Shown one piece after another: positions 8,740 through 16,654 of a stretch of 64,000 bases of DNA. This DNA comes from Runella zeae DSM 19591 (lineage in GTDB: Bacteria; Bacteroidota; Bacteroidia; Cytophagales; Spirosomataceae). Each line of letters begins with the position of its first letter. Positions within the stretch are counted from its first letter, which is position 1. The position numbers were made by a program, and so were the translations under genes. The notes below the pieces were generated by a model. It did not search any database, had not been told where the DNA came from, and worked only from the letters and a program-made list of their open reading frames with translations. Where the stretch lies: contig NZ_KE384037.1 in NCBI RefSeq assembly GCF_000423565.1, positions 186,001-250,000 on the forward strand, given 5' to 3'.

Positions 8740-10836
8740 TCTTAAATGATAAATCTCTGTTAGTTTCTTCACCTCATCTAGGGTACGGGTTGGGGGCACG
8801 AGCGGCTTAGGAATCGGGAGTTTGCTAAACTCACCAAAATACAGCACACACGCATCTCGCCACCACAACGCTTCTTTTTCTTGGATTTTCAGGCGGCCTT
8901 TCACGTTTTCAAACGTCTCGGTATCAATATCTGACTTTACGCTTTCCCAAGCTGTTTGCAATTTGCCTACTTGCCCTACTCCGTCGTAATAACGGTGACA
9001 AAGCTCGTCCCAAAGGCTGCGGCCCGTGCTTAATTTCTGAGTCCAAGGTACGTGATGAAACCACAGTAAATAATCCAACGGACACTTGTCAGGACTCCCC
9101 CAAAGTTGTTGTACTTCAGGACTATACAATTGAAGCGCATTACTCACTTTCCCCGTACGGTCAAAGCCCAAACCAATTGAATCGGCACGATGATAATAAA
9201 TCGAAGTCCAGTCAGGACGAGCGGCTTTGGTAAGCCACGGTTCAGGCCCGTAGTGGTGCCCTTCCCCCATCATGTGCGACGTCCCCAAAGGATAAGTATA
9301 GCTCACATAGATAGGATGCGACTTCAGCATCATGTCCGTAATTTTTTGTATTGACTGTGGTTTTCGAGTCAGCGTCATTCGAGTCCATTCCTCCGCGATT
9401 TGTTTCGACGAAAGCGTGTAGTCCCACGCCAAACGGCCAAACGCGTACCAATTGCTTTGGTTGAAGGGGTGTCCACACCAATTGGCGTCCGAACCTGTAT
9501 TGGCCACCCCCGCCATGAGCGAAAGGCTATGGTTTTCGGCACTACCATCCACAATTTTAGCCACGGTCGTTCCTTTCCCTTTGGCGTAGGTGTCGGAATC
9601 GAGGCATTCTTTGAACATCGGAGCGAGGTAGGTCAAGTGCGTTGATTGCCCCAAATACTCTTGCGTAATCTGAAATTCCATGCCCAAGGTCGTCTTGGGA
9701 AATGCCCCAAACATCGGGTGAAATGGCTCACGCGGCATAAAATCAATCGGGCCATTTTTAACCTGTACAATTACTTTTGGGTCAAACGTGCCATCCAACG
9801 GCTTAAATTGGGCATAACCTTCTTTGAAACGGTCACCTTTGGGGTCTGCATTGTAGACAAAAGCCCGCCAAATGACGATACCACTGTAAGGTCGCATGGC
9901 TTCGGCCAACATATTAGCTCCATCGGCATGGGTGCGCCCATAATCTTGGGGACCTGGTTCTCCTTCGGAGTTAGCTTTGACCAAATAGCCGCCAAAATCG
10001 GGGATGTAGCGGTGAATCTCTTTGGTTTTTTCATTCCACCACTTGCGCACTTCGGGGTCGAGAGGGTCGGACGTTTTCAACCCTCCTAAAGTACGCGGCG
10101 AACGGAAATTGACCGAAATAAATACCTTGATTCCGTAAGGACGAAGGACATCGGCAACGGCTTTGATTTTGTCAAGGTACTCATCCGTCAAAAAGCGAGA
10201 ACTGGCATTGACGTTATTAATCGACGTAGCATTGATACCCAGCGAGGCATTGGCACGGGCATAGGTAATGTAACGAGGGTCAATCCGAAAAGGAAGCTCA
10301 TTCCATTTCCACATCGACGACCCTGCGTACCCACGCTCAACGGTTCCGTTGGCATTGTCCCAGTGATTTAGCATCCGCAGTTTGATTTTGGGGCTGCTTT
10401 TTACCGAAATATTTACTAACGATTTCCCCGTTTGAAGATAGCGAAGTAACTCAAATACGCCGTACAAAACACCTACTTCCGACTTAGAATAAATAACGAT
10501 GTTGCCTTTTTCTGTGAATAAATCAAAACCATCGGAGGCTGTGGTCGACGTAGCATTAGGAGCTACATTGAGGAGAATCCCGCCTGTTTTGGTTGCTGTT
10601 TTAACTATCAATGGTACTTTTCCCAATAATCCTTTCAGCCCCATTTCCAACTCTTGTAGAGCCACTTTCAGCGTCGGATGCGATGAATTGACCGCTACAA
10701 ATTGCGTCATTTTTGTATAAGCTTCGCGCTGCTGTCCGTCAGGTAGCAAGTCGTACTTGAGCCAAAGCCGCGAACCATCGTCGGCGAAGACTGCCGTTGA
10801 AACTAATAGCAGAAATAAGAACAAATATTTTATCAT
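8737..10836 (-). CDS. GH67 alpha-glucuronidase, exported
   Basis: A 699-residue protein of the GH67 family, which removes 4-O-methylglucuronic acid from the end of glucuronoxylan oligosaccharides. A signal peptide (MIKYLFLFLLLVSTAVFADD) implies a periplasmic location. The motif NSEGEPGP places the probable acid catalyst at Glu291, matching the family position, and the usual aromatic- and His-rich C-terminal half is present (GEGHHYGPEPWL, LWFHHVPW). Length agrees with the family (about 680-720). It lies 67 bp downstream of mannonate dehydratase and 123 bp upstream of the SDR gene on the same strand, so its product, glucuronate, feeds those enzymes. Confidence 0.95.
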   Translation of the reverse strand: MIKYLFLFLLLVSTAVFADDGSRLWLKYDLLPDGQQREAYTKMTQFVAVNSSHPTLKVALQELEMGLKGLLGKVPLIVKTATKTGGILLNVAPNATSTTASDGFDLFTEKGNIVIYSKSEVGVLYGVFELLRYLQTGKSLVNISVKSSPKIKLRMLNHWDNANGTVERGYAGSSMWKWNELPFRIDPRYITYARANASLGINATSINNVNASSRFLTDEYLDKIKAVADVLRPYGIKVFISVNFRSPRTLGGLKTSDPLDPEVRKWWNEKTKEIHRYIPDFGGYLVKANSEGEPGPQDYGRTHADGANMLAEAMRPYSGIVIWRAFVYNADPKGDRFKEGYAQFKPLDGTFDPKVIVQVKNGPIDFMPREPFHPMFGAFPKTTLGMEFQITQEYLGQSTHLTYLAPMFKECLDSDTYAKGKGTTVAKIVDGSAENHSLSLMAGVANTGSDANWCGHPFNQSNWYAFGRLAWDYTLSSKQIAEEWTRMTLTRKPQSIQKITDMMLKSHPIYVSYTYPLGTSHMMGEGHHYGPEPWLTKAARPDWTSIYYHRADSIGLGFDRTGKVSNALQLYSPEVQQLWGSPDKCPLDYLLWFHHVPWTQKLSTGRSLWDELCHRYYDGVGQVGKLQTAWESVKSDIDTETFENVKGRLKIQEKEALWWRDACVLYFGEFSKLPIPKPLVPPTRTLDEVKKLTEIYHLR

Positions 10837-10861
10837 TGATTTTATTTGGTTATCTCCAGCT

Positions 10862-10899
10862 AAAGCAAGAGTCTATTCATAAAGCAAGAGTCTATTCAT
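10862..10899. repeat. Tandem 19-bp direct repeat between uxuA and the GH67 gene
   Basis: Two exact tandem copies of AAAGCAAGAGTCTATTCAT fill the intercistronic gap just after the uxuA stop codon. A third, diverged start (AAAGCTAGAG) continues into the uxuA stop. No function is evident. Confidence 0.8.
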
Positions 10900-10903
10900 A
10901 AAG

Positions 10904-12124
10904 CTAGAGGCTTCTCTCAATTGCCATTTCTAAGCCCCTTAATTCCGCCAATCCTCTCAAACGTCCAATTGCCGAGTAGCCTGGGTATGATTTATCTTTT
11001 CCTGTTTTTGGCAAATCATCCAGCATTTGATGCCCATGGTCGGGGCGCATCGGAATATCTACATCAGGTCGTCCCAATTGATGGCGTTTTTTGCTTTCCA
11101 TCACAAATGCCTTCACCACAGCATACATATCAACATCACCCGTGAGGTGGTCGGCTTCGTGAAATATCAACTGATTATCTTCGGAGACTTCGCGTTTGGT
11201 TGCTCTCAAATGGATAAAATGGATTCGGTGACCAAATCGCTCCACTATTCCAGCAAGGTCGTTGTCGGCACGAACGCCCAAAGAGCCCGTACAAAACGTA
11301 ATCCCATTGGCTTGAACATCGCACGCATTCATGAGTTGCGCCAAGTCACTTTCGGTGCTTACGACACGCGGCAGCCCTAACAATGGCATCGGAGGGTCGT
11401 CGGGGTGAATGCAGAGATTGACACCCACTTCTTGAGCAACGGGCGCTACTTGTTGGATAAAATAGTACAAATTAGTCCGTAATTCGGCATCGCCAATTTG
11501 TTTATAATTGTCCAACAGCCCCTGAAAAGTAGCCAATTCAAACGCTTCATTGGAGCCTGGCAAGCCCAAAAGTACCGTATTTTGGAGCGTCGCTATTTCT
11601 TCTGGAGTCATTTGAGCAAACTTAGCACGGGCTTTTTCCTGGATTGCTTCCGAATAGTCTGCCTCCGCATTGGGACGTTTTAAAATGCACAAATCAAAAG
11701 CCGCAAAGTCTTCCCACACAAAACGCAATGCCAACGAGCCGTCAGGCATTTGATAATTCAGATTCGTACGCGACCAATCAAGCACGGGCATGAAGTTGTA
11801 ACAGACTGTTTTGATACCACACGCGGCTAGGTTACGCAGCGATGTCTTATAATTTTCGATGTATTTTTCTCGACTGGGAAGTCCTTTTTTGATGTCTTCA
11901 TGGACGGGCAAACTCTCTACCACCTTCCACGTCAGCGGAGTATAAAGGTGGTTTTCTGCCTCAATGAGCTGAATACGGTGCCGAATTTCCTCTACGCTCC
12001 ACACTTCTCCCACGGGAATTTGGTGCAGCGCCGATACGACACCCGTACAACCCGCCTGCCGAATATCCATTAACGAAACAGGATCGTTGGGGCCAAACCA
12101 ACGCATAGTTTGAACAAATGCCAT
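10904..12124 (-). CDS. uxuA: Mannonate dehydratase
   Basis: A 406-residue enzyme that dehydrates D-mannonate to 2-keto-3-deoxy-D-gluconate in cytoplasmic glucuronate breakdown. The N terminus [20 protein letters not shown] and the motifs [24 protein letters not shown] and MRPDHGHQ, with their His, Cys and Asp metal ligands, are diagnostic of UxuA. Length is close to the E. coli protein (394). It is first of the compact set uxuA, GH67, SDR, upstream of which lies a 395-bp gap filled with tandem repeats. Uronate isomerase (uxaC) and the later KDG kinase and aldolase are not in the window. Confidence 0.95.
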   Translation of the reverse strand: MAFVQTMRWFGPNDPVSLMDIRQAGCTGVVSALHQIPVGEVWSVEEIRHRIQLIEAENHLYTPLTWKVVESLPVHEDIKKGLPSREKYIENYKTSLRNLAACGIKTVCYNFMPVLDWSRTNLNYQMPDGSLALRFVWEDFAAFDLCILKRPNAEADYSEAIQEKARAKFAQMTPEEIATLQNTVLLGLPGSNEAFELATFQGLLDNYKQIGDAELRTNLYYFIQQVAPVAQEVGVNLCIHPDDPPMPLLGLPRVVSTESDLAQLMNACDVQANGITFCTGSLGVRADNDLAGIVERFGHRIHFIHLRATKREVSEDNQLIFHEADHLTGDVDMYAVVKAFVMESKKRHQLGRPDVDIPMRPDHGHQMLDDLPKTGKDKSYPGYSAIGRLRGLAELRGLEMAIERSL

Positions 12125-12131
12125 TTTTTAC

Positions 12132-12491
12132 TTTATTAAATTCTTAAAAAGTTAAAGACTTCCATCACCGTCCCAATTTGAAATTGGGGCGAGCGCAAAT
12201 TGGGATGCTCGTCTCGACATCTTGTCGTGACGGGTATGGCACAAAGTCTCCGACTTTGGATGACACATTAATCAATTTTATTAAGCTTTAAAAAGGCGGA
12301 GACTTTAGACTATCACCGCCCCAATTTGAAATTGGGGCGAGCGCAAATTGGGGTGCTCGTCTTGACATTTTGTCGTGACGGGTATGGCACAAAGTCTCCG
12401 ACTTTGGATGACACATTAATTAATTTTATTAAGTCCTAAAAAGTCGGAGACTTTAAACCCTAACCGCCCCAATTTGAAATTGGGGCGAGCG
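12132..12491. repeat. 148-bp tandem repeat array (about 2.4 copies)
   Basis: The whole gap between uxuA and the DUF6807 gene is a tandem array. The marker CCCAATTTGAAATTGGGG recurs at 12172, 12320 and 12468, a constant 148-bp period, and TTTTATTAAG recurs at 12276 and 12424. Copies span about 12132-12275, 12276-12423 and a partial 12424-12491. Each unit carries three palindromes: the AATTTGAAATT centre, a GACATCTTGTCGTGAC-type hairpin and AAAGTCTCCGACTTT. The copies are nearly identical except in the stretch between AAAGACTT and CCAATTT. No reading frame is credible. Confidence 0.9.
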
Positions 12492-12519
12492 TTATCAGGC
12501 ATGAACTTGGAAAGTCTAC

Positions 12520-13416
12520 TTATTCACTTTTATATTTTTCAAAAAGGTTAGCCACGTTAGCCGTTTGGTGATTACCAGAATGAACCAATACACGGTAGCG
12601 CAACGACAACTTTTCACCTTTTTTCAATACCGTAGCTTTGTCATCTTGAGGCCAATACATGGGTGTTGGTGAAAAAAATCCGTAATCTCTTGTAAACCAA
12701 GGAGAAGGATACCAAGGATTAGAAGGATGCTGCATAATGGTAAGGCCTTCTATTTTATCCCCTCTTTTTCCTGAGCAATCAATCCACGGTGATTTCACGC
12801 CAAACGTCCCCTTTTCTCCCGTATTCCCTTCGGCGTTAATCATCGTTCCACCGTTGATTACTGCCAAATCTGGGTCCATTCGCCCGCTAAAAAGCGAGTG
12901 ATTGGTTTTCAAAATCGTGACGTCCATGAGCATTTCCATGGTTACGTCAAAATCAATTTGGTACAAATCTTTGGATGGTGCGGTAATGGTTATCGTACGA
13001 AAATCTTTAATAGGGGCATTGGCATTAGGACGCCGCCAAATACATTCGTTTTCTATCACGACTTTTTCTCCACCCGACTGCACAATGTCAGTACGGAGGG
13101 CAATAATTTGTCCTTTCTCTAACCCTTCCTGCCAATAATTACCATCATTGACTCGGTCACACCCAAAAAAAAGCGAACTGTGGTGGGGATAATTTCCATT
13201 TCGCATCGACGTCACGCTGGCATTTGAAGGGCCATTGACAGGGAAGAAAAAAGGGTATTTTTCATCCTGCGAAAAGATATAACTCGTGAAAAAGTTATTA
13301 TTGATGGTAATGTCAATTTTAGAATTAAGCTTTTGGGCTGTAATTTTTGTTTGAGACCAACCTTTCACAGACGAAAATACGGCTGCTACCAAGAGAATAC
13401 GTTTTAAGTAATACAT
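12520..13416 (-). CDS. PmoA-family protein (DUF6807), exported
   Basis: A 298-residue protein with a signal peptide (MYYLKRILLVAAVFSSVKGWSQ). It has the hallmarks of the DUF6807 family, often labelled methane oxygenase PmoA in databases although unrelated to particulate methane monooxygenase: FFFPVNGP near the N terminus, NYPHHSSLFFGCDRVN, and SPWIDCSG. Members are common in Bacteroidota and Planctomycetes beside Gfo/Idh/MocA oxidoreductases and sugar-acid genes, as here; biochemical function is not established. The fold may be galactose-mutarotase-like. It stands between two repeat-filled gaps. Confidence 0.85.
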   Translation of the reverse strand: MYYLKRILLVAAVFSSVKGWSQTKITAQKLNSKIDITINNNFFTSYIFSQDEKYPFFFPVNGPSNASVTSMRNGNYPHHSSLFFGCDRVNDGNYWQEGLEKGQIIALRTDIVQSGGEKVVIENECIWRRPNANAPIKDFRTITITAPSKDLYQIDFDVTMEMLMDVTILKTNHSLFSGRMDPDLAVINGGTMINAEGNTGEKGTFGVKSPWIDCSGKRGDKIEGLTIMQHPSNPWYPSPWFTRDYGFFSPTPMYWPQDDKATVLKKGEKLSLRYRVLVHSGNHQTANVANLFEKYKSE

Positions 13417-13461
13417 GTATTAGTGAAAATAAATGGCGTAAATATTTTTTTTGGGGGGGAT

Positions 13462-13663
13462 GTAGGGGCAGGCCTTGCGTCTGCCCTTGCTTGCATTTGC
13501 GTCTGCCCTTGCTCGCGTCTGCCCTTGCTTGCATTTGCGTCTATCCTTGCATCTACCTTTGCTCGCATTTGCGTCTGTCCTGACGTCTGCCCTTGCTCGC
13601 ATTTGCATCTACTCTTGCGTCTGCATCGACCTTATAGTGGGCAGACGCAAGGCCTGCCCCTAC
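13462..13663. repeat. Inverted-repeat element, 202 bp, intergenic copy
   Basis: The element is bounded by 25-bp perfect terminal inverted repeats starting GTAGGGGCAGGCCTTGCGTC (13462-13486 and 13639-13663). The interior is a low-complexity series of related words (TCTGCCCTTGCTCGCATTTGCG and variants). The same terminal repeats bound the element inside the NFACT gene at 19524-19751. No target-site duplication is obvious. Apparent reading frames through it (residues such as GQTQGLPL) are by-products of its composition. Confidence 0.9.
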
Positions 13664-13668
13664 GAGTT

Positions 13669-14838
13669 TTATGATTTATTTAATGTGATTTTTTGCGCTT
13701 GTTTTTGGGCTTTGATAGCCAATTCGGTAGCCAACAAGCAATGCGCTTGGGGCATGGCAGTCTCCGTACGATTAAGAATATCATCCACAAGTTGGCGGCC
13801 ATAAGGCAATTCTTGCTGTGAGCAGTCGATATAACGTGTCTCTTTATGGTCGGTCAGGAAAAGGTGATTTCCGCCAGGGCGGCCGCCGATGTCGATGTTT
13901 TTTCGAATCTCAATGAAACCATCCGTACCTAAAATCGTCAAGCGACCATCTCCCCATGTTTTGAGGCCGTCGGGCGTGAACCAATCGACTCTGATATAAC
14001 CCATGCCGCCGTTGCCACGAAGCATCACATCTCCAAAATCTTCAAATTGTGGATATTGTGGATAATGCGTATTGCCCACTTGAGATGCCACAATATTGGC
14101 CTGTGTGGAGTTGGTAAAAAAGAGGTATTGGTCAAACTGGTGAGAACCAATGTCACAAATAATACCTCCAAATTGTTCTTTATTAAAAAACCACTCAGGA
14201 CGCGTTTTAGGATTCATGCGGTGGGGTCCCAAACCAATCGTCTGAATCACTTTTCCGATAGCTCCTTCTTTTACGAGTTCTCCTGCTTTGACGGTAGCGC
14301 GGTTTTCGAAGCGTTCGCTATACATAATGGAATAAATACGACCCGTTTGTTTCTGAACGCGGCGTACCTCGGCAAGTTGCTCTAGGGTAGTAATGCCGGG
14401 CTTATCGGCCATGAAATCCTTCCCGCTTTTCATTACTCTAATGCCTAAAGGGGCGCGTTCGTTGGCAATGGCTGAACTCAAAACCAACTGAATAGATTTG
14501 TCGTCTAAAATCTCTTTTTCACCTGATGCAAGTTTAGCTTGAGGATAACGTTTGGCGAAGGCAGCCACCAAATCAGGTTCTTTGGCATAATATGACACCA
14601 ACTGCCCGCCGCCACGAACCACGGCTTCTACTTGCCCATAGATATGTCCGTGGTTCATGCCAATCACTGCAAACTTGATACGGGGCGAATCGTATTGAAT
14701 AGAAGGTGACGCGGCTACCTTTTCGGTTTTGATATGTCCAAGGGCGTCTGACGAAAACATAGGCAAAGTCATTATTCCTGCTGCCGATGCCATTGACTCC
14801 TTCAAAAATGTACGACGTTGGTTATGAGATTTTTTCAT
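13669..14838 (-). CDS. Gfo/Idh/MocA-family oxidoreductase, exported
   Basis: This 389-residue protein has a twin-Arg-like leader (QRRTFLKESMASAAGIMTLP), a Rossmann domain beginning FAVIGMNHGHIYGQVEAV, the family position MADKPG in place of the usual EKP, and the C-terminal substrate domain with GGIICDIGSHQFDQYLF. The last motif resembles the D-x3-H signature of active enzymes. Such exported NAD(P)-dependent oxidoreductases act on sugars or sugar acids in Bacteroidota, but no substrate is assigned. The gene follows a second family member after a 53-bp gap containing a hairpin, and precedes the DUF6807 gene with an inverted-repeat element between them. Confidence 0.88.
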   Translation of the reverse strand: MKKSHNQRRTFLKESMASAAGIMTLPMFSSDALGHIKTEKVAASPSIQYDSPRIKFAVIGMNHGHIYGQVEAVVRGGGQLVSYYAKEPDLVAAFAKRYPQAKLASGEKEILDDKSIQLVLSSAIANERAPLGIRVMKSGKDFMADKPGITTLEQLAEVRRVQKQTGRIYSIMYSERFENRATVKAGELVKEGAIGKVIQTIGLGPHRMNPKTRPEWFFNKEQFGGIICDIGSHQFDQYLFFTNSTQANIVASQVGNTHYPQYPQFEDFGDVMLRGNGGMGYIRVDWFTPDGLKTWGDGRLTILGTDGFIEIRKNIDIGGRPGGNHLFLTDHKETRYIDCSQQELPYGRQLVDDILNRTETAMPQAHCLLATELAIKAQKQAQKITLNKS

Positions 14839-14852
14839 TTGGGTGATTTATT

Positions 14853-14887
14853 AAACCCTGATAAAGTTTTAAGCCTCATCAGGGTTT
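14853..14887 (-). terminator. Intercistronic hairpin between two Gfo/Idh/MocA genes
   Basis: A 10-bp perfect stem (AAACCCTGAT at 14853-14862 and ATCAGGGTTT at 14878-14887) with a 15-base loop. It lies between the upstream gene's stop (14892) and the downstream start (14838), so it may terminate or attenuate. Confidence 0.6.
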
Positions 14888-14891
14888 GGGA

Positions 14892-16298
14892 TTACATTTT
14901 AATATTGGTGGTTCCGTAAGGTTTACGTTGGGGACGGCTCAACATGGCGTTGGCTTCTTTGTCATTCACAAAACGCTCTGCTTTAGGATCCCATTGAAGT
15001 TTGCGAGGGAGTTTCATGGCGATATGGCTCACCAAACATACGCTACAAGCACGGTGACCAATTTCTACGGGCGAAATCGGCGCTTTGCGCGATTTGATGC
15101 ATTCTAGCCAGTTGCCATGTTGTTCGTCGCTTTTGTATAAATGAATTTCGTTTTCTCCAATTACGGATGTCAAAATTTTGGGGTCGCTCGCATCAAGCGC
15201 TTTACTACTTTTGGCTTTAGAGACAGGGTCGCTTGCCGAAGCCACATAATCCCCACGTGATACAAAAATCCATCCTTCAGTACCTTCATATCGGATACCA
15301 TTAGGAAAGCCGCCACTAGTGTACATCGTAATGCCGTTGGCGTATTCGGCTTTGACCATGAAATCGCCATGCACATTCCAAAGGCCTGATTTCGGAAACT
15401 CCGCTACGGCTTGTACATAAATAGGGCCGGTGTATTCGGTATCCATCCCCCACGCTGCCGAATCAAAATGGTGCTGTCCCCATCCCGTAATCATCCCAGC
15501 GCCGTATTGCTCTAAGCGCAACCATCCCGGACGACCATAGCCCTGCTGAGGATGAACGCCGATTTCGGTATAAGGCACTTCGGGTGTAGAGCCTAGCCAC
15601 ATATCATAATTGAAACCTGCTGGCACGGGCATTGGGGCCGCAGCAGGGCCAGAAGGGTCTCCGGGCAAACCCACCTTCACGGTATGAAGTTTACCGATTC
15701 GGCCATTGCGTACAAGTTCGGCCGCAATCCTAAATTGAGGCGAAGAGCGTTGCTGAGTTCCTACTTGAAGAATGGTACCTTTTTTCTGAATAATGTCGCT
15801 CAACATCCGCCCTTCGGCAATGGTGAGTGAAGTGGGTTTTTGTAAGTAAACATCTTTTCCCGCCAATGCCGCTTCAATCGCAGGTTGTGAATGCCAGTGG
15901 TCAGGTGTACTGATGACTACGGCATCAATGTCTTTGTTGAGCAACATCTCGCGATAATCGTCGTACATTTTGGCATCTACGTAATTGGCATTACCTGTTT
16001 TCTTGGTATAATAGCTTTCTACGAGTTTTTTGCCGTCTTGGAGGCGGTTTTTATCAAGGTCACAAACCGCAATCATGCGAGCCGCTTCATGCTGCATGGT
16101 GCCAGGCATATCGTGGTCGCGAGCAATACGCCCACAGCCAATTTGTCCAATATTGATTTTATTGCTAGGGGCGTTTTTGCCGAATACCGATGAGGGTACA
16201 ATCGTAGGAACCCCAATCACCGTAGAAGCTGCGGCTCCTTTGGCGGTAAGCTCCAGGAATTTTCTGCGGGAAACGGAAAGTTGTGATGCTTTTGACAT
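14892..16298 (-). CDS. Gfo/Idh/MocA-family oxidoreductase with twin-Arg leader
   Basis: The start is taken at ATG 16298 (MSKASQLSVSRRKFLELT) because it directly precedes a Tat-type leader (SRRKFLE followed by a hydrophobic stretch ending PSSVFG); a longer frame reaches 16370. The mature protein has the Rossmann motif IGQIGCGRIARDHD, QKPTSL at the family EKP position, and a C-terminal domain with GWGQHHFDSAAWGMD. This matches the exported Bacteroidota Gfo/Idh/MocA subfamily of about 440-470 residues. It is the first gene of the minus-strand block facing the LacI regulator, with a LacI-like palindrome in between, and so is the most likely direct target of that regulator. Confidence 0.9.
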   Translation of the reverse strand: MSKASQLSVSRRKFLELTAKGAAASTVIGVPTIVPSSVFGKNAPSNKINIGQIGCGRIARDHDMPGTMQHEAARMIAVCDLDKNRLQDGKKLVESYYTKKTGNANYVDAKMYDDYREMLLNKDIDAVVISTPDHWHSQPAIEAALAGKDVYLQKPTSLTIAEGRMLSDIIQKKGTILQVGTQQRSSPQFRIAAELVRNGRIGKLHTVKVGLPGDPSGPAAAPMPVPAGFNYDMWLGSTPEVPYTEIGVHPQQGYGRPGWLRLEQYGAGMITGWGQHHFDSAAWGMDTEYTGPIYVQAVAEFPKSGLWNVHGDFMVKAEYANGITMYTSGGFPNGIRYEGTEGWIFVSRGDYVASASDPVSKAKSSKALDASDPKILTSVIGENEIHLYKSDEQHGNWLECIKSRKAPISPVEIGHRACSVCLVSHIAMKLPRKLQWDPKAERFVNDKEANAMLSRPQRKPYGTTNIKM

Positions 16299-16504
16299 AG
16301 AAATGTTTAGGATTTCTTTATGGTGAATTTTGAGGAAATTGGTTCGGTTTAAGACATTAGAATTGTACAATTTTATTTTTTATCTAGGTAGGCTCTATGA
16401 AAACAGAAGTGAAAGCCCCAAAATCAAATTGTAGTTAATGTTAGGGGAAGATGGCTAAGATTCAAAAATATCTCGAAATTATTTTACTGAAAAAATATTT
16501 TTAT

Positions 16505-16538
16505 CTATCGAAAACGTTTTCGAAAACGCAACCGATAG
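16505..16538. promoter_or_regulatory. Candidate LacI-family operator
   Basis: A perfect 14-bp palindrome CGAAAACGTTTTCG (16509-16522) with the central CG typical of LacI/GalR operators sits in the divergent 284+ bp gap between the Gfo/Idh/MocA gene and the LacI-type regulator. A further half-site CGAAAACG overlaps its right edge, and the whole is enclosed by CTATCG/CGATAG (16505-16510 and 16533-16538). The position suits control of both divergent transcripts. Confidence 0.7.
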
Positions 16539-16563
16539 TTATTTTAGACTCAGATATTTTATA

Positions 16564-16571
16564 TAAATTTG
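16564..16571 (+). promoter_or_regulatory. Candidate -7 promoter element of the LacI-type gene
   Basis: TAAATTTG fits the Bacteroidota -7 consensus TAnnTTTG, 84 bp before the start codon and downstream of the palindrome. The -33 partner is weak (TTTTA at about 16542). Confidence 0.35.
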
Positions 16572-16654
16572 TGAAATTGTATAAAAGTCCTTTCCCTTTT
16601 TTGGGAGTAAGTAGGCAACAACGAATGGGCTAAACTAGGAAAAATATAATTTTA

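Noticed and set aside
12520-13416. Methane monooxygenase subunit
   Set aside because: The PmoA label is a historical misannotation; the protein is a soluble exported DUF6807 protein, not a membrane copper oxygenase.
13347-13804. Several overlapping reading frames (up to ~109 codons) on both strands across the inverted-repeat element
   Set aside because: They result from the stop-poor composition of the repeat and run through the end of neighbouring genes; no domain or start is credible.
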